A stretch of DNA of 64,000 bases from Polynucleobacter sphagniphilus (lineage in GTDB: Bacteria > Pseudomonadota > Gammaproteobacteria > Burkholderiales > Burkholderiaceae): assembly GCF_001953355.1 (NCBI RefSeq), contig NZ_MPIY01000007.1, forward strand, positions 5,641-69,640, written 5' to 3'. A model generated the notes under the pieces. The model did not search any database and was not told the DNA's origin. It saw only the letters and a list, made by a program, of their open reading frames with translations. Positions 8,792 to 20,659 of the stretch are shown piece by piece; position 1 is the stretch's first letter, and each line of letters begins with the position of its first letter. Position numbers and translations under genes: made by a program.

Positions 8792-9283
8792 TTAATTTTT
8801 AATATAGTAACCGTAAACGCAGCGATTACCTGACCTAGATGGATCATGGGTATCTTGAATAACACCATCTATCACAGCCGTAAGATGTTTAGATACCCTC
8901 ACAATCAAGATACCTTTTGGTAACTCATCTGGCCTCAAGTGAACACGACACCCACCGCCAATTTTCATGGTCGGCACCCACATAAATCCTTGTGCAAGAA
9001 TATAGTCGTGAAACACATTGCGGTGATTGCCATTGCGAGGAGTTGCTCCAGTCGCGCTTAATCGTTTTGCCAGTCGGTCATTGCGATTTTGAGCATATTG
9101 CTCATTGGCCTGACGAAGGTCTTCATACACCCGCAAATATGGCAGCTTAGTAGCAATAGCGATAGATCGAACCACACAATCTCCAGCCCCACCACTAAAA
9201 CCCGCCTCCAGGCGGCCACCATCATTTAATTGGAAGCCAAATGTAGAGCAACTTTTTGAGAAGGGATTAAAGAATGAGAACAT
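8792..9283 (-). CDS. Hypothetical protein with a papain-like Cys-His-Asp arrangement
   Basis: The 163-residue protein starts at ATG 9283; a longer frame to 9397 would overlap the end of glcB and lacks conserved character. It shows AGDCVVRSIAIAT (Cys36), a central helical region, WVPTMKIGGGCRVHL, KHLTAVIDG (His133) and DTHDPSRSG (Asp144/Asp147). That is the order expected for a small papain-fold cysteine peptidase or amidase. I recall similar unannotated proteins in phages and proteobacteria, but the activity is inferred from motif order only. No signal peptide. The gene lies alone between glcB and the dienelactone hydrolase gene. Confidence 0.7.
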   Translation of the reverse strand: MFSFFNPFSKSCSTFGFQLNDGGRLEAGFSGGAGDCVVRSIAIATKLPYLRVYEDLRQANEQYAQNRNDRLAKRLSATGATPRNGNHRNVFHDYILAQGFMWVPTMKIGGGCRVHLRPDELPKGILIVRVSKHLTAVIDGVIQDTHDPSRSGNRCVYGYYIKN

Positions 9284-9360
9284 GTAAGATGCATTGAATA
9301 AATAAAAATGGACTTGCCTCTCGACAAATCCACCTTTATTGCAAATGCTAGCTATGTAAT

Positions 9361-11598
9361 TTAATTTGCGTTTGCTTGTTTGACTACCTGACGCCATTCA
9401 TGCAACAAGGGCTCTGTATAGCCATTGGGTTGCTCAAGGCCTTTGAATATTAAATCGCTAGCCGCTTTATACGCATAGGAATCCTGGTAATTAGGCATCA
9501 TTGACCTGTATAAAGCATCACCAGCATTCTGCCCATCTACCACCTTAGCCATACGCTGCAGAGTCTCATTTACCTGAGCTTCGGTAACAATGCCATGAAG
9601 TAACCAGTTTGCAATATGTTGACTCGAAATTCGTAAAGTTGCGCGATCTTCCATAAGTCCAATATTGTGAATATCTGGCACCTTAGAACATCCAACACCT
9701 TGATCGATCCAACGAACCACATACCCAAGAATACCTTGGCAATTGTTGTCCAACTCTTGTTGAATTTCTTCTTTGGACCAGTTTGGTTTCTCTACAACAG
9801 GAATAGTTAATAGCTCATCCAGCAAAGATTCTGCTTGTGCAGCCGTATCCAACTTCTCCATTTCTTTTTGAATCTCAGCAACATTGACTTGATGGTAATG
9901 CAAGGCATGTAAGGTTGCTGCGGTGGGCGATGGAACCCATGCAGTGTTTGCGCCAGCCTTAGGATGAACAATTTTTTGCTCCACCATAGCCTTCATTAAA
10001 TCAGGCATAGCCCACATACCCTTACCAATTTGCGCCCGACCACGTAAACCGCAATCAAGACCGGCCAATACATTACGGCGCTCATAGGCAGATAACCATT
10101 TACTGGTCTTCATATCACCCTTACGCATCATTGGGCCAGCATGCATGGAGGTGTGCATTTCATCACCGGTACGATCTAGAAAGCCAGTATTGATGAATGC
10201 CACACGTGCACCAGCCGCAGCAATAGCCGCCTTGATGTTGGCACTCATACGTCGCTCTTCATCCATAATCCCCAACTTCACAGTGTCAGCTGGAAGCCCA
10301 AGCAACCGTTCAACACGAGCAAATAGCTCAGCTGCAAACGCAACCTCTTCAGGACTATGCATTTTTGGCTTCACAATGTACACGGAGCCCTTGCGAGTAT
10401 TACCAATCTGTTGTGCAGCAGGTCGATTAATGTCATGCAGGGCAATTAATACGGTAACTACCGCATCAAGGATGCCTTCATAAATTTCTTTATCGCCTTC
10501 AGTCAAGATGGCGGGGTTGGTCATTAAATGGCCAACGTTACGAAGAAATAATAGTGAGCGCCCGTGTAAGGTCACCACACCATCTTTTGCAGCAACGGCG
10601 CCAATGCCAGCTTTGTATTGGCGATCTGGATTGAGGGTCCGAGTGAAGGTCTTTCCACCCTTATTTACCTCTTCAACCAAAGTCCCCTTGAGAATGCCAA
10701 GCCAATTTTCATAGGCCAATACCTTGTCATCAGCATCCACGGCCGCAATAGAATCTTCCAAATCTAAAATGGTCGAAAGTGCAGCCTCAAGAACAACATC
10801 ATTTACTCCAGCGGGATCGGTTGCGCCAATGGTTTTAGATTTATCAATCTCAATATCAATATGAATACCGTTGTTGCGCAAGAGAATAGATGAGGGAGCA
10901 TCTGCATTGCCTTGATAGCCTACGAATTGTTTTTCATCAGCAAGACCAGTAGAGCTACCATCCTTTAATTGAACTGCCAATTTATTACCATCAACCGTGT
11001 ACGCTACTGAATCACGATGCGATCCTTTGGCTAATGGCGCTGCTTGGTCTAAAAAATTACGTGCATATGCAACGACTTTTGCGCCACGAATCGGGTTGTA
11101 AGTACCAGCTTTGGTGGCACCATCATCCTCAGAAATAACATCTGTGCCATAAAGGGCATCATACAAAGAGCCCCAGCGTGCATTAGCCGCATTCAATGCA
11201 TAGCGTGCATTTAATACCGGCACAACTAACTGTGGTCCAGCTTGGAGAGCTAACTCATCATCCACATTTTTGGTGTCTGCCACCACCTTTCCTGGGACCT
11301 CATCGAGGTAATCAATTTCTTTCAGAAATTGACGATAAGCAGGCATGTCTGTAATGGGACCAGGATTACTTTTGTGCCATTGATCGAGCTCAGCCTGTAT
11401 GCGATCACGCTTAAGCAGTAACGCTTCATTCTTAGGGCTTAAATCCTTAACAATCGCATCAAATCCTTTCCAGAAATCAGCACTTTTAATGCCGGTACCC
11501 GGGAGGACCTTATCTTCAATGAAGCGATAAAGAGGAGTTGCTACTTGGAGACCATTACAGGTTGTGCGTGCAGTCATTTTGTAAGCCTTTGATTCCAT
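9361..11598 (-). CDS. glcB: Malate synthase G
   Basis: Condenses glyoxylate and acetyl-CoA to malate; isoform G serves glycolate/glyoxylate use. The product is 745 aa from ATG 11598, or 738 aa from ATG 11577 ([10 protein letters not shown]), against ~725 for the family. Catalytic-barrel motifs are visible: [45 protein letters not shown], and [18 protein letters not shown], followed by [17 protein letters not shown] with the C-terminal catalytic plug. No isocitrate lyase or glycolate oxidase gene is adjacent. Confidence 0.95.
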   Translation of the reverse strand: MESKAYKMTARTTCNGLQVATPLYRFIEDKVLPGTGIKSADFWKGFDAIVKDLSPKNEALLLKRDRIQAELDQWHKSNPGPITDMPAYRQFLKEIDYLDEVPGKVVADTKNVDDELALQAGPQLVVPVLNARYALNAANARWGSLYDALYGTDVISEDDGATKAGTYNPIRGAKVVAYARNFLDQAAPLAKGSHRDSVAYTVDGNKLAVQLKDGSSTGLADEKQFVGYQGNADAPSSILLRNNGIHIDIEIDKSKTIGATDPAGVNDVVLEAALSTILDLEDSIAAVDADDKVLAYENWLGILKGTLVEEVNKGGKTFTRTLNPDRQYKAGIGAVAAKDGVVTLHGRSLLFLRNVGHLMTNPAILTEGDKEIYEGILDAVVTVLIALHDINRPAAQQIGNTRKGSVYIVKPKMHSPEEVAFAAELFARVERLLGLPADTVKLGIMDEERRMSANIKAAIAAAGARVAFINTGFLDRTGDEMHTSMHAGPMMRKGDMKTSKWLSAYERRNVLAGLDCGLRGRAQIGKGMWAMPDLMKAMVEQKIVHPKAGANTAWVPSPTAATLHALHYHQVNVAEIQKEMEKLDTAAQAESLLDELLTIPVVEKPNWSKEEIQQELDNNCQGILGYVVRWIDQGVGCSKVPDIHNIGLMEDRATLRISSQHIANWLLHGIVTEAQVNETLQRMAKVVDGQNAGDALYRSMMPNYQDSYAYKAASDLIFKGLEQPNGYTEPLLHEWRQVVKQANAN

Positions 11599-11635
11599 TG
11601 ATTGGTGTTTAAATAAGTTGTGTAATTATTTTCCA

Positions 11636-13021
<1,386 letters not shown>

Positions 13022-13026
13022 TTAAG

Positions 13027-14193
13027 CTATTTTAGTAGGATCACTTCCCAAGAGTTACCATTCTTGGTCAATTGATGCGTACATTGATATTCGGAGAGAT
13101 ATTCCAGATCTTGCGGCATCAGCTGAATGACCACCCTACCCTTACTTCGTAGACCATCTATTGTGGTCTGTAAATCGGCGTCATCCACCCATGGAGCGAA
13201 AATAGCAGTCTCAGGCTGACTTGGCAAGGATAGGCCAGCCAGTGTTAATAAGTCGAATGAAAAACCCGTTGCTGGTCTTGATCGACCAAAAGCCTGGCCG
13301 ACATGGTCATAGCGTCCGCCGCGAGCAATGGGCTGTGGCAAGTTATCAACATAGGCCGAGAACATCACTCCACTGTGATACTGAAAACCTCGTAAATCAG
13401 CCAAATCTAGGCTAATTTCCAGACCCTCACCCAGACCTCCAGAGGCGATAACTAAGCGCTCAAGATCAGCAATTGATTGTTCAATAGTTTTATTTTTGGG
13501 AAGCAGACGTTTGGCATTTTCAATTACCTTACCCGGGGGTCCATTTAAATCCATCAAGACTTGCAATGCTTTAGCTATAGATTCGGGGAGAAAGCTTGTC
13601 CACTGAGCCAGGCCCGAGAGATCTTTAGTTTGCAGTAGGCCATAGAGAATCTCGACGTTTGATTCAGAAATTGACACTTCCTCAAGAATTCCAGCCAAAA
13701 CACCAGCGTGAGATAAATCGAGATAGATCTTTGATAAACCAGTCAAGCGAATGGATTTAAGAAGCAAAGTGATGGCCTCAAAATCAGCCTCCCAACCTGC
13801 GCAACCATATATTTCAGCACCAAGTAACAGCTCTTCGCGAGCAGAACGACCAACAGGGGTACGAGCATGGGCAACAGTACCGGCATAACAAAGACGCGTG
13901 ACACCAGATCTATTGAGTAAATGGGCGTCAATACGCGCAACTTGAGGGGTTATGTCTGCCCGCAAACCAAGGGTGCGACCAGATAACTGATCAACCAACT
14001 TAAATGTTTGAAGATTGAGGTCGGAACCCGTGCCGGTTAATAGGGAATCTAGAAACTCCAGAATCGGGGGAGAAACCAGCTCGTAACCATAGGATCGATA
14101 CAAATCCAGAATTGCACGACGCAATGCCTCTACCTTTCGAGCCTCGGATGGCAAAACATCGGCAATATCTTCAGGAAGCAACCAACGATTCAT
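13027..14193 (-). CDS. hisZ: ATP phosphoribosyltransferase regulatory subunit
   Basis: HisZ is a HisRS-like, catalytically inactive paralogue that activates the short-form HisG in the first step of histidine synthesis. The 388-residue protein has the class II aminoacyl-tRNA synthetase-like core (LRADITPQVARIDAHL, motif-2-like region; GGRYDHVGQAFGRSRPATGFSFD) but lacks the HisRS anticodon-binding domain. HisG is not in this window. It sits between hflC and purA, as in Burkholderia and Ralstonia. Confidence 0.93.
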   Translation of the reverse strand: MNRWLLPEDIADVLPSEARKVEALRRAILDLYRSYGYELVSPPILEFLDSLLTGTGSDLNLQTFKLVDQLSGRTLGLRADITPQVARIDAHLLNRSGVTRLCYAGTVAHARTPVGRSAREELLLGAEIYGCAGWEADFEAITLLLKSIRLTGLSKIYLDLSHAGVLAGILEEVSISESNVEILYGLLQTKDLSGLAQWTSFLPESIAKALQVLMDLNGPPGKVIENAKRLLPKNKTIEQSIADLERLVIASGGLGEGLEISLDLADLRGFQYHSGVMFSAYVDNLPQPIARGGRYDHVGQAFGRSRPATGFSFDLLTLAGLSLPSQPETAIFAPWVDDADLQTTIDGLRSKGRVVIQLMPQDLEYLSEYQCTHQLTKNGNSWEVILLK

Positions 14194-14211
14194 GATCAGG
14201 ATGTACTTTCG

Positions 14212-15081
14212 TTATTTTTTGTGCAAGAACTTAAAGAAATCGCCACTTGGCTCAACAATCACCAAGTCTTTTTTATCCTTAAAGGAGCTCCTATAGGCCT
14301 CTAGACTTTGATAAAACTGAGCAAATTGAGGATCACGCGAAAACGCCTCGGCATAAAGTGCAGTAGCTTTTGCATCACCTGCGCCTTTGATCTTCTGCGC
14401 ATCGCGATAAGCTTCAGCCAATATCGTATCGCGTTGACGTTCAGCATTGGCTCGAATTTTGTCTGATTCAGCAGCGCCAGTAGAGCGCAATTCATTGGCG
14501 ACTCGCTTGCGCTCGGCTTCCATACGACGATATACAGAATCGCTGATTTCAGCTAAGAGATCTACACGCTTGAGACGAACATCAACGATCTCAACCCCAA
14601 TATCACTAGAGTCATCAGCCACCTTCTTTCGAATCCCCTGCATCACCGCTTCACGTTGATCGGAGATCAATTCGCGCACGGTGCGTTTGGTAAATTCTTC
14701 ATTCAGAGCAGATCGCACTAGTTGGGTTAAACGATCTTGCGCTAAACGCTCATCACCCTTAAAGCTGATAAAAAATTTACGCGGATCAACTATGCGCCAT
14801 TTCACGTAAGAGTCGACTAATAAGTTCTTTTTTTCGGCTGTTATGAATCGCTCAGCCTCTGGGTTATCAATCGTTAGTATGCGGCGATCAAAGAAACGCA
14901 CATTTTCAAAGGGTGCAGGATATTTAAACTGCAAACCAGGATGTTCAATCACCCGAACAATTTGACCGAAAGAAAAAACCACCGCGAACTTACGCTGATC
15001 AACAATGAAGATGCTAGATGAGAGCACATAGGCAAGAGCAACTAGCGCAATTGAAGATGCAATCAATCGATTGAGATTCAT
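14212..15081 (-). CDS. hflC: FtsH protease modulator HflC
   Basis: SPFH/prohibitin-family inner membrane protein; with HflK it forms a large periplasmic cage around the FtsH protease. The 289-residue protein has one N-terminal membrane anchor (about residues 5-26) followed by a band-7 domain (FAVVFSFGQIVRVIEHPGLQFKYP) and a long coiled-coil stretch rich in Ala, Arg and Glu (MEAERKRVANELRSTGAAES). Its start overlaps the hflK stop by one base, showing translational coupling. Confidence 0.95.
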   Translation of the reverse strand: MNLNRLIASSIALVALAYVLSSSIFIVDQRKFAVVFSFGQIVRVIEHPGLQFKYPAPFENVRFFDRRILTIDNPEAERFITAEKKNLLVDSYVKWRIVDPRKFFISFKGDERLAQDRLTQLVRSALNEEFTKRTVRELISDQREAVMQGIRKKVADDSSDIGVEIVDVRLKRVDLLAEISDSVYRRMEAERKRVANELRSTGAAESDKIRANAERQRDTILAEAYRDAQKIKGAGDAKATALYAEAFSRDPQFAQFYQSLEAYRSSFKDKKDLVIVEPSGDFFKFLHKK

Positions 15082-16556
15082 TATCGAGAATCCCGGTCGC
15101 GACTACGTAAGCTGTCCCGCTTATCAACTGAAGCATTGTTTGCAGGCATTTGAGTACCCGGTACCGGAGCCGTTGGATTTGCAGAGGGTGGCGAAGATTG
15201 CCCTGCCGGCTGTGGCAAAGAACCGCTTGGACCGCCAACAGTCACAGAGCCAGTTGGGGTAGCAACTTGCGAACTCTCGGCGTTCACTTGGGCAATCATT
15301 TTGTCCAAAGGTAAATAGAGCAAGCTATTGCTTTTTGAGACATCCACCAATACTTTACTGACGTTCGAATACATATCGCGCATCGTATCGATGTACATAC
15401 GATCTCGGGTAACTTGGGGTGCTTTAGCATATTCAACATAAATTTGCTTAAAGCGAGCAGCATCACCTTCAGCAGTAGATACGACTCTAGACTTATATCC
15501 TTCTGCTTCTTGTATCAATCGAGCAGCCGTTCCTTTAGCGCGAGGAATAATGTCATTAGCATATGCCTGCCCTTCACTCTTCAAGCGCTCCTCATCTTGA
15601 CCAGCTTTGACAGCATCATCAAACGCTGCCTGAACTTGCTCAGGAGGTTGCACATTTTGAACGGTAACGCTGGTTACAAAAATCCCTGCTTGATAGCTAT
15701 CTAATATTTTTTGAATAGATGCCGCCAAGTCAAGGGCAATCTTTTCTCGTCCTTCATATAAAACAGTGTCCATTTTGCTGCGGGCAACAATCTCTCTGAC
15801 AGCAGTTTCAGCAGCCTGAACTACGGCCGTATCTGGATCGCGATTATTAAATAAATAGTCAGTTGGATCTTTTAAGCGGTATTGAACTGCAAATTGCACG
15901 TCAATGATGTTTTCATCTTCGGTGAGCATGGAAGAATCTTTTTGATTGGTTGCCTTGATCAGGATAGGGCGACCTACCTCAACAGAGCGAACGCCTGACA
16001 AGTTAACAGTTTCTTCAGTCTGAATAGGCCAGGGCATATGCCAATTGATTCCTGGTTTTGCCGTGTAATCATATTTACCAAAAGTAAGTATGACGCCGGC
16101 CTGGCCTTCTTGAATAATGAAAAATCCGCTAAATAACCAAAAAATCAACACGGCAACAACAGCTACCAGAATGCTGGCCTTAGAGCCAAATGGATTGGTG
16201 AAATTAAAATCCGGGCCACCCATTCCATCGCCATTACCACCATTACCGGGAGGAGCCTTCCTTTCGGAGGGAGGCAAAATATCACTGGAACGGGGTTTGC
16301 TTTGAGCTCCATTTGAAGGGAAATTGACTGCTGGTGGCCTCTTTTTTCCACCAAATAAATTACCAAGCCGATCATTGAAGTCACGCCACAAGTCATCTAA
16401 ATCAGGTGGCCCTTCAGGCTTGGTGCTTTGCGGCGTATTTCCTGGATTTTTTGCTTGATCAGCCGGTGATTGCTCTAAACCCTGCCCATCTTTGGGATCT
16501 TTAGGCGAATCACCAGTAGAGTTGACCGAAAAAAGGCCTAGAAATTTACGCATCAT
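15081..16556 (-). CDS. hflK: FtsH protease modulator HflK
   Basis: Partner of HflC in the HflKC complex. The 491-residue protein has a polar, Pro/Gly-rich cytoplasmic N-terminus (WRDFNDRLGNLFGGKK), a single membrane segment near 130-150 (SILVAVVAVLIFWLFSGFFI), a band-7 domain (VILTFGKYDYTAKPGINWHMP) and an Ala/Glu-rich coiled coil. The C-terminal tail is Pro/Ser-rich and of low complexity, which is common in this protein. Its start overlaps the end of hflX by 11 bases. Confidence 0.95.
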   Translation of the reverse strand: MMRKFLGLFSVNSTGDSPKDPKDGQGLEQSPADQAKNPGNTPQSTKPEGPPDLDDLWRDFNDRLGNLFGGKKRPPAVNFPSNGAQSKPRSSDILPPSERKAPPGNGGNGDGMGGPDFNFTNPFGSKASILVAVVAVLIFWLFSGFFIIQEGQAGVILTFGKYDYTAKPGINWHMPWPIQTEETVNLSGVRSVEVGRPILIKATNQKDSSMLTEDENIIDVQFAVQYRLKDPTDYLFNNRDPDTAVVQAAETAVREIVARSKMDTVLYEGREKIALDLAASIQKILDSYQAGIFVTSVTVQNVQPPEQVQAAFDDAVKAGQDEERLKSEGQAYANDIIPRAKGTAARLIQEAEGYKSRVVSTAEGDAARFKQIYVEYAKAPQVTRDRMYIDTMRDMYSNVSKVLVDVSKSNSLLYLPLDKMIAQVNAESSQVATPTGSVTVGGPSGSLPQPAGQSSPPSANPTAPVPGTQMPANNASVDKRDSLRSRDRDSR

Positions 16557-17709
16557 TAGGTGAATATTTACGATTTGGTATAGGGTTAAATTCAGCAGTT
16601 TCTGGTCGTTCGGCTAAGGGCTCTAAAAACTCATCTGCAGCCATCTGGGATTTGGCGCGGTTGTGTTGAATCCTTATTCTATCAGTCATTTGAGAGTACT
16701 CACCCAGCGCTATCCTCAATAAATCTAAGCCCATCCCAGTCTGTGCCGATATGAAAACCTGGCTTGGAAGCCCCTCCGAGTCTCGCTCTATAACAGCGCC
16801 ACGGGTAAAAGTCTGAGGCATAAGATCAATCTTATTGAAAACCTCAATCCGAGGAATGTCATCTGCACCTATTTCACGTAAGACCGCCTCTACTTCTGCT
16901 TTTTGTTCCCGCGAAACGGGGCTACAAGCATCAATGACATGCAATATGAGATCAGCATGAATTGTTTCATCTAATGTGGCTCTAAAAGCCTCCACGAGCT
17001 GATGAGGTAGCTCGCGAATAAAGCCAACCGTATCGGAAACGACAATTGAACCAATATCCTCCAAATGTACACGTCTTGAGGTTGTATCTAGGGTAGCGAA
17101 AAGCTGGTCGGCAGCGTAAGTACCTGCCTTTGTAAGGGCATTAAATAGAGTAGATTTTCCAGCATTGGTATAACCCACCAAAGATACTGAAAATACATCT
17201 TTTCGGTTACGCGCTCGGCGCTGCGTCCTCTGTTGACGCTGAAGTTTTTCGAGCTCAGACTCAAGACGCTTTGCCTTTGTGGCAAGCATACGGCGATCAA
17301 GCTCCATTTGAGTTTCACCCGGACCGCCACGAACACCAATGCCACCTCGTTGACGCTCCAAGTGACTCCAAGCCCTTACGAGTCTAGACATTCGGTAGCG
17401 GACTTGAGCTAGTTCAACCTGAGTTTTACCAATATGACTTTGAGCTCGCTGACTGAAGATATCCAAGATCAATCCAGTACGATCCATCACATGAAAACCT
17501 ATGTGCCGCTCAAGATTGCGCTGTTGGGTCGGCGAAAGAGGATGATTAAAAATCGCCAATTCGGCACCCCCCTCCTCCATAGCTCTTTTTAGTTCATTTG
17601 CTTTTCCAGAGCCAATAAATAAAGCTGGATCAGTTTTGCCTTTGCGAGCAATCACACTGGATATGTGCACAGAACCAGCACTCTCAGCCAAAAGACTGAG
17701 TTCGGCCAT
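16546..17709 (-). CDS. hflX: GTPase HflX (N-terminus probably incomplete as called)
   Basis: Ribosome-associated GTPase that splits stalled or hibernating 70S ribosomes. From ATG 17709 it has the HflX N-terminal region with the GGRGPGE-type signature seen here as GIGVRGGPGETQME, then the G domain: G1 GYTNAGKST, G3 DTVGF, G4 NKID. Family-typical N-terminal sequence continues in frame upstream of this ATG (RAVLVGVDTGREDFADS, 17710-17760), but no ATG, GTG or TTG start exists there before an in-frame TAG. An AGGAG lies at about 17772-17777. Either a start codon was lost, an indel separates an ATG at about 17768 from the frame, or a rare start is used. Confidence 0.9.
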   Translation of the reverse strand: MAELSLLAESAGSVHISSVIARKGKTDPALFIGSGKANELKRAMEEGGAELAIFNHPLSPTQQRNLERHIGFHVMDRTGLILDIFSQRAQSHIGKTQVELAQVRYRMSRLVRAWSHLERQRGGIGVRGGPGETQMELDRRMLATKAKRLESELEKLQRQQRTQRRARNRKDVFSVSLVGYTNAGKSTLFNALTKAGTYAADQLFATLDTTSRRVHLEDIGSIVVSDTVGFIRELPHQLVEAFRATLDETIHADLILHVIDACSPVSREQKAEVEAVLREIGADDIPRIEVFNKIDLMPQTFTRGAVIERDSEGLPSQVFISAQTGMGLDLLRIALGEYSQMTDRIRIQHNRAKSQMAADEFLEPLAERPETAEFNPIPNRKYSPNDA

Positions 17710-17779
17710 ACTATCAGCAAAATCCTCGCGTCCGGTATCTACCCCAACCAGAACAGCGCGAGCTGCATCTACTCCTGTT

Positions 17780-18022
17780 TTATACAGAGCCGGCTTCTTC
17801 TAAACGAAAATCGATTGCGCGCGCAGGGACAATGGTAGAGATTGCATGCTTATATACCATTTGAGTAACGGTATTGCGCAAAAGAACTACGTATTGATCA
17901 AAGGACTCAATATTGCCCTGTAGCTTGATACCGTTCACTAAATAGATAGAAACAGGTACATGCTCTTTGCGCAATGCATTGAGGAATGGATCCTGTAGTA
18001 ATTGAATTTTGTTAATGTTCAT
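17780..18022 (-). CDS. hfq: RNA chaperone Hfq
   Basis: Hexameric Sm-like protein that anneals small RNAs with mRNAs. The 80-residue protein carries the Sm1 motif region ([20 protein letters not shown]) and the Sm2 motif with YKHAIST. The C-terminal tail is short, as in other betaproteobacteria. It lies between der and hflX; hfq-hflX linkage is conserved widely in proteobacteria. Confidence 0.97.
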   Translation of the reverse strand: MNINKIQLLQDPFLNALRKEHVPVSIYLVNGIKLQGNIESFDQYVVLLRNTVTQMVYKHAISTIVPARAIDFRLEEAGSV

Positions 18023-18143
18023 ACTGCTCCTTCTTCATTTTTTATTATGGAGTCTTGCTTTTAATAAACCACCTGCACACTACTGATTGCTACAAACTTT
18101 ATAAGGGGCAAGAAATTCAAATTTCAAGGCCGCTCATTTCGAA

Positions 18144-19505
18144 TTATTTCTTTTTACCCTTTTTGGGATCGGAATCAACATACGGGTTTTTAGCGGTGTT
18201 CATCTGTATTCGTAAAGGCGTACCGCGCAATTTAAAGACATCTCTAAAGCGACCCTCTAAATAGCGCTTATAGCTATCCGTAACACCACTTAAAGAGGTT
18301 CCGTGAATAACCACTATAGGGGGATTCATACCACCCTGGTGTGCATAACGTAATTTAGGCCGGCCCATGCCAACCCGTTTTGGCTGCTGATGCTCAATTG
18401 CCTCTTGCAAGATACGCGTCAATTTAGGCGTAGGCAACTTGGCCATTGCTGCAGCATAAGCAGAATCAACATCCTTAAACAGTTCTTTTAGGCCAGTGCC
18501 TTTTTTAGCTGAAATTGGGTGCACGTTAGCAAAATCCAAAAACCGAAGCTTTTGAGCAATCTCGAGTCTGGCACGCTCTTTGACGTATGAGTCAATGCCA
18601 TCCCATTTATTAACGGCAACTACTAATGCTCTACCCGCCTCGACAATGAAGCCAGCAATATGGGCATCTTGTTCCGAAATATCCTGCTGTGCATCAAGCA
18701 TCAATATCACTACATTGCAATCTGCAATGGCTTGCAAGGTTTTAACTACCGAAAACTTTTCGATCGCTTCAAACACTTTTCCACGACGTCGCAAACCAGC
18801 AGTATCTATCAAGATATATGGCTTACCATTTCTCTCAAAGGGAACTTCAATTGCATCGCGAGTGGTACCCGGCATATCAAAAGCAATAACACGCTCTTCA
18901 CCAATAAGCTTATTAATTAAAGTGGACTTACCGACATTTGGACGACCAACAACTGCGATCTTCATTGGGCGATTGGGGTCGGATTGCAAATCTTCAGGTT
19001 CAGGCTCTGCAATCCCTAAAGAATCTAGCGCATCATCAATCAGGCCACGCACACCATCACCATGAGCCGAAGATATTGGAAATGGCTCACCTAAACCGAG
19101 CTCATGGAAGTCAGCAGTAACTACACCCGCTTGCATACCCTCCGTTTTATTCACGGCCAATATGACTGGCCTACCGGCTTTACGAAGGAAATCAGCAATC
19201 ACCCGGTCTTGGGGCGCCATACCCAAACGACCATCGACTAAAAAAATAATGATGTCAGACTCAGCAACCGCTTGCTTGGTCTGTTTAGCCATCTCAGCAA
19301 CAATGCCCGTTTTAGCTACCGGCTCAAAACCACCGGTGTCCACGCAAATAAATGCGCGCTCACCAATACGCCCTTTTCCATAGTGACGATCCCGAGTTAA
19401 TCCGGAGAAATCTGCAACTAAAGCATCACGCGATCGTGTTAGGCGATTAAAGAGGGTAGACTTTCCGACATTCGGACGCCCAACGATGGTGATGACTGGA
19501 TTCAT
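18144..19505 (-). CDS. der: Ribosome biogenesis GTPase Der (EngA)
   Basis: Essential GTPase with two tandem G domains needed for 50S subunit assembly. In the 453-residue protein, the first P loop is [14 protein letters not shown] near residues 8-21 and the second [14 protein letters not shown] near 188-201. G3 motifs are DTGGFE and [11 protein letters not shown]4 motifs are NKTE and NKWD. The C-terminal KH-like domain and a basic tail follow. The stop overlaps nothing; its start overlaps the bamB stop by 4 bases, so translation is coupled to bamB. Confidence 0.97.
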   Translation of the reverse strand: MNPVITIVGRPNVGKSTLFNRLTRSRDALVADFSGLTRDRHYGKGRIGERAFICVDTGGFEPVAKTGIVAEMAKQTKQAVAESDIIIFLVDGRLGMAPQDRVIADFLRKAGRPVILAVNKTEGMQAGVVTADFHELGLGEPFPISSAHGDGVRGLIDDALDSLGIAEPEPEDLQSDPNRPMKIAVVGRPNVGKSTLINKLIGEERVIAFDMPGTTRDAIEVPFERNGKPYILIDTAGLRRRGKVFEAIEKFSVVKTLQAIADCNVVILMLDAQQDISEQDAHIAGFIVEAGRALVVAVNKWDGIDSYVKERARLEIAQKLRFLDFANVHPISAKKGTGLKELFKDVDSAYAAAMAKLPTPKLTRILQEAIEHQQPKRVGMGRPKLRYAHQGGMNPPIVVIHGTSLSGVTDSYKRYLEGRFRDVFKLRGTPLRIQMNTAKNPYVDSDPKKGKKK

Positions 19506-20659
19506 TTTGGACTATACGCCGCTAATTTCCCACCTTGAGATTGAATCAAGATAAGACCGCCCGCCGCAATTGGCGCAGCAGAAATTGGACTACTATCATG
19601 TCGAATTCGCGCAAGTATCTCACCATTGGACTGTGAAATTGCATGAACGAAACCCTCAGAGTCGCCCATAAATACAGCGCGACCAATTGCCAGGGGCTCA
19701 CCTAGATTGCGATACATCAACTTGGTGCTTTCCCAGATCAAACTGCCATCCTTCGTTGCAAAGGCGCTTACTTGAGATTTTTCATTCGCAGCAAAAACCA
19801 TTTCCGTGCTCTGGGCGGTACCTGTATAGCTTGAAAAATCTTTAAACCACATCAGTGCGCCAGTTCGAGCTAGACCGCAACCAATCCTACCTTGATATGA
19901 AACAGCGCAGAGGGCCTCACCATCGATACTTGGCCTTGCGGTAACATCATTAAGACGCTCGATTTCAGAAAAACCTTTTGGAAAAGAAACGGGTGTTTCC
20001 CAGATCAAGCCACCATTCGCAATTGCAAGCATGCCAAAACGTCCACCAGTAAAACCAGTGACAATGACCTCATTGTTGATTGGGAGCATACCGTAACCCA
20101 CCCTTAAAGAAAGCGTGGATTGTTGACGCTGATAATTCCAACGTCGAGCTCCAGTAAGGGCATCAAGACCTATAAAACGGCTATCAAGTGTGCGGATAAC
20201 AACCACACCTGAGGCAACGACGGGCTCTGTAAGAACTTCGCTGCCAAGATTGAGATTCCAGATTGGTGCACCAGCCTGATCATAAGCATAAACAGTACCT
20301 TTGGTGCTGACCACTACGGTAGTCTGACCATCTGATCCAGGTCCTACGGATAAATCCTCGGGAACACTCACCTTCCATACAGTAACCCCAGTTTGTAAAT
20401 CAATCTTATACAGATTTCCATTTTTAGATGAGGTGTAGACAGCATCGCCTGCGACTAATGGGTGAAAGTTAAATGGCTCTGAAGATCCAACATTAACAGA
20501 CCAAGTTGGCGCTAAATCAAATTTATTGGTGATAGGAGCGAGTTCTGCGGGCTTGTGAGCACGATCATTGCCTGAGCAAGCGGCCAGCATTACTAGAGCG
20601 CCAGCAAAAAGTAAACCAGTACCGAATCGAGTGATTGAGCGCTTTAATTCTGTCTTCAC
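19502..20659 (-). CDS. bamB: Outer membrane protein assembly factor BamB
   Basis: Lipoprotein of the BAM complex that inserts beta-barrel proteins into the outer membrane. The 385-residue precursor has a lipoprotein signal peptide with lipobox LAAC (Cys28). It is followed by a PQQ-type eight-bladed propeller with repeats such as [27 protein letters not shown] and [14 protein letters not shown]. Overlaps by 4 bases with yfgM upstream and der downstream, forming a tightly coupled set. Confidence 0.95.
   Translation of the reverse strand: MKTELKRSITRFGTGLLFAGALVMLAACSGNDRAHKPAELAPITNKFDLAPTWSVNVGSSEPFNFHPLVAGDAVYTSSKNGNLYKIDLQTGVTVWKVSVPEDLSVGPGSDGQTTVVVSTKGTVYAYDQAGAPIWNLNLGSEVLTEPVVASGVVVIRTLDSRFIGLDALTGARRWNYQRQQSTLSLRVGYGMLPINNEVIVTGFTGGRFGMLAIANGGLIWETPVSFPKGFSEIERLNDVTARPSIDGEALCAVSYQGRIGCGLARTGALMWFKDFSSYTGTAQSTEMVFAANEKSQVSAFATKDGSLIWESTKLMYRNLGEPLAIGRAVFMGDSEGFVHAISQSNGEILARIRHDSSPISAAPIAAGGLILIQSQGGKLAAYSPK

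Noticed and set aside
9284-9397. N-terminal extension of the hypothetical protein into glcB
   Set aside because: The extension overlaps the glcB 3' end and has no conserved features; ATG 9283 fits the start of the conserved part.
18580-19065. 161-codon plus-strand open frame antisense to der
   Set aside because: It is a shadow of the highly conserved der gene, low-complexity in composition, and lacks family features.
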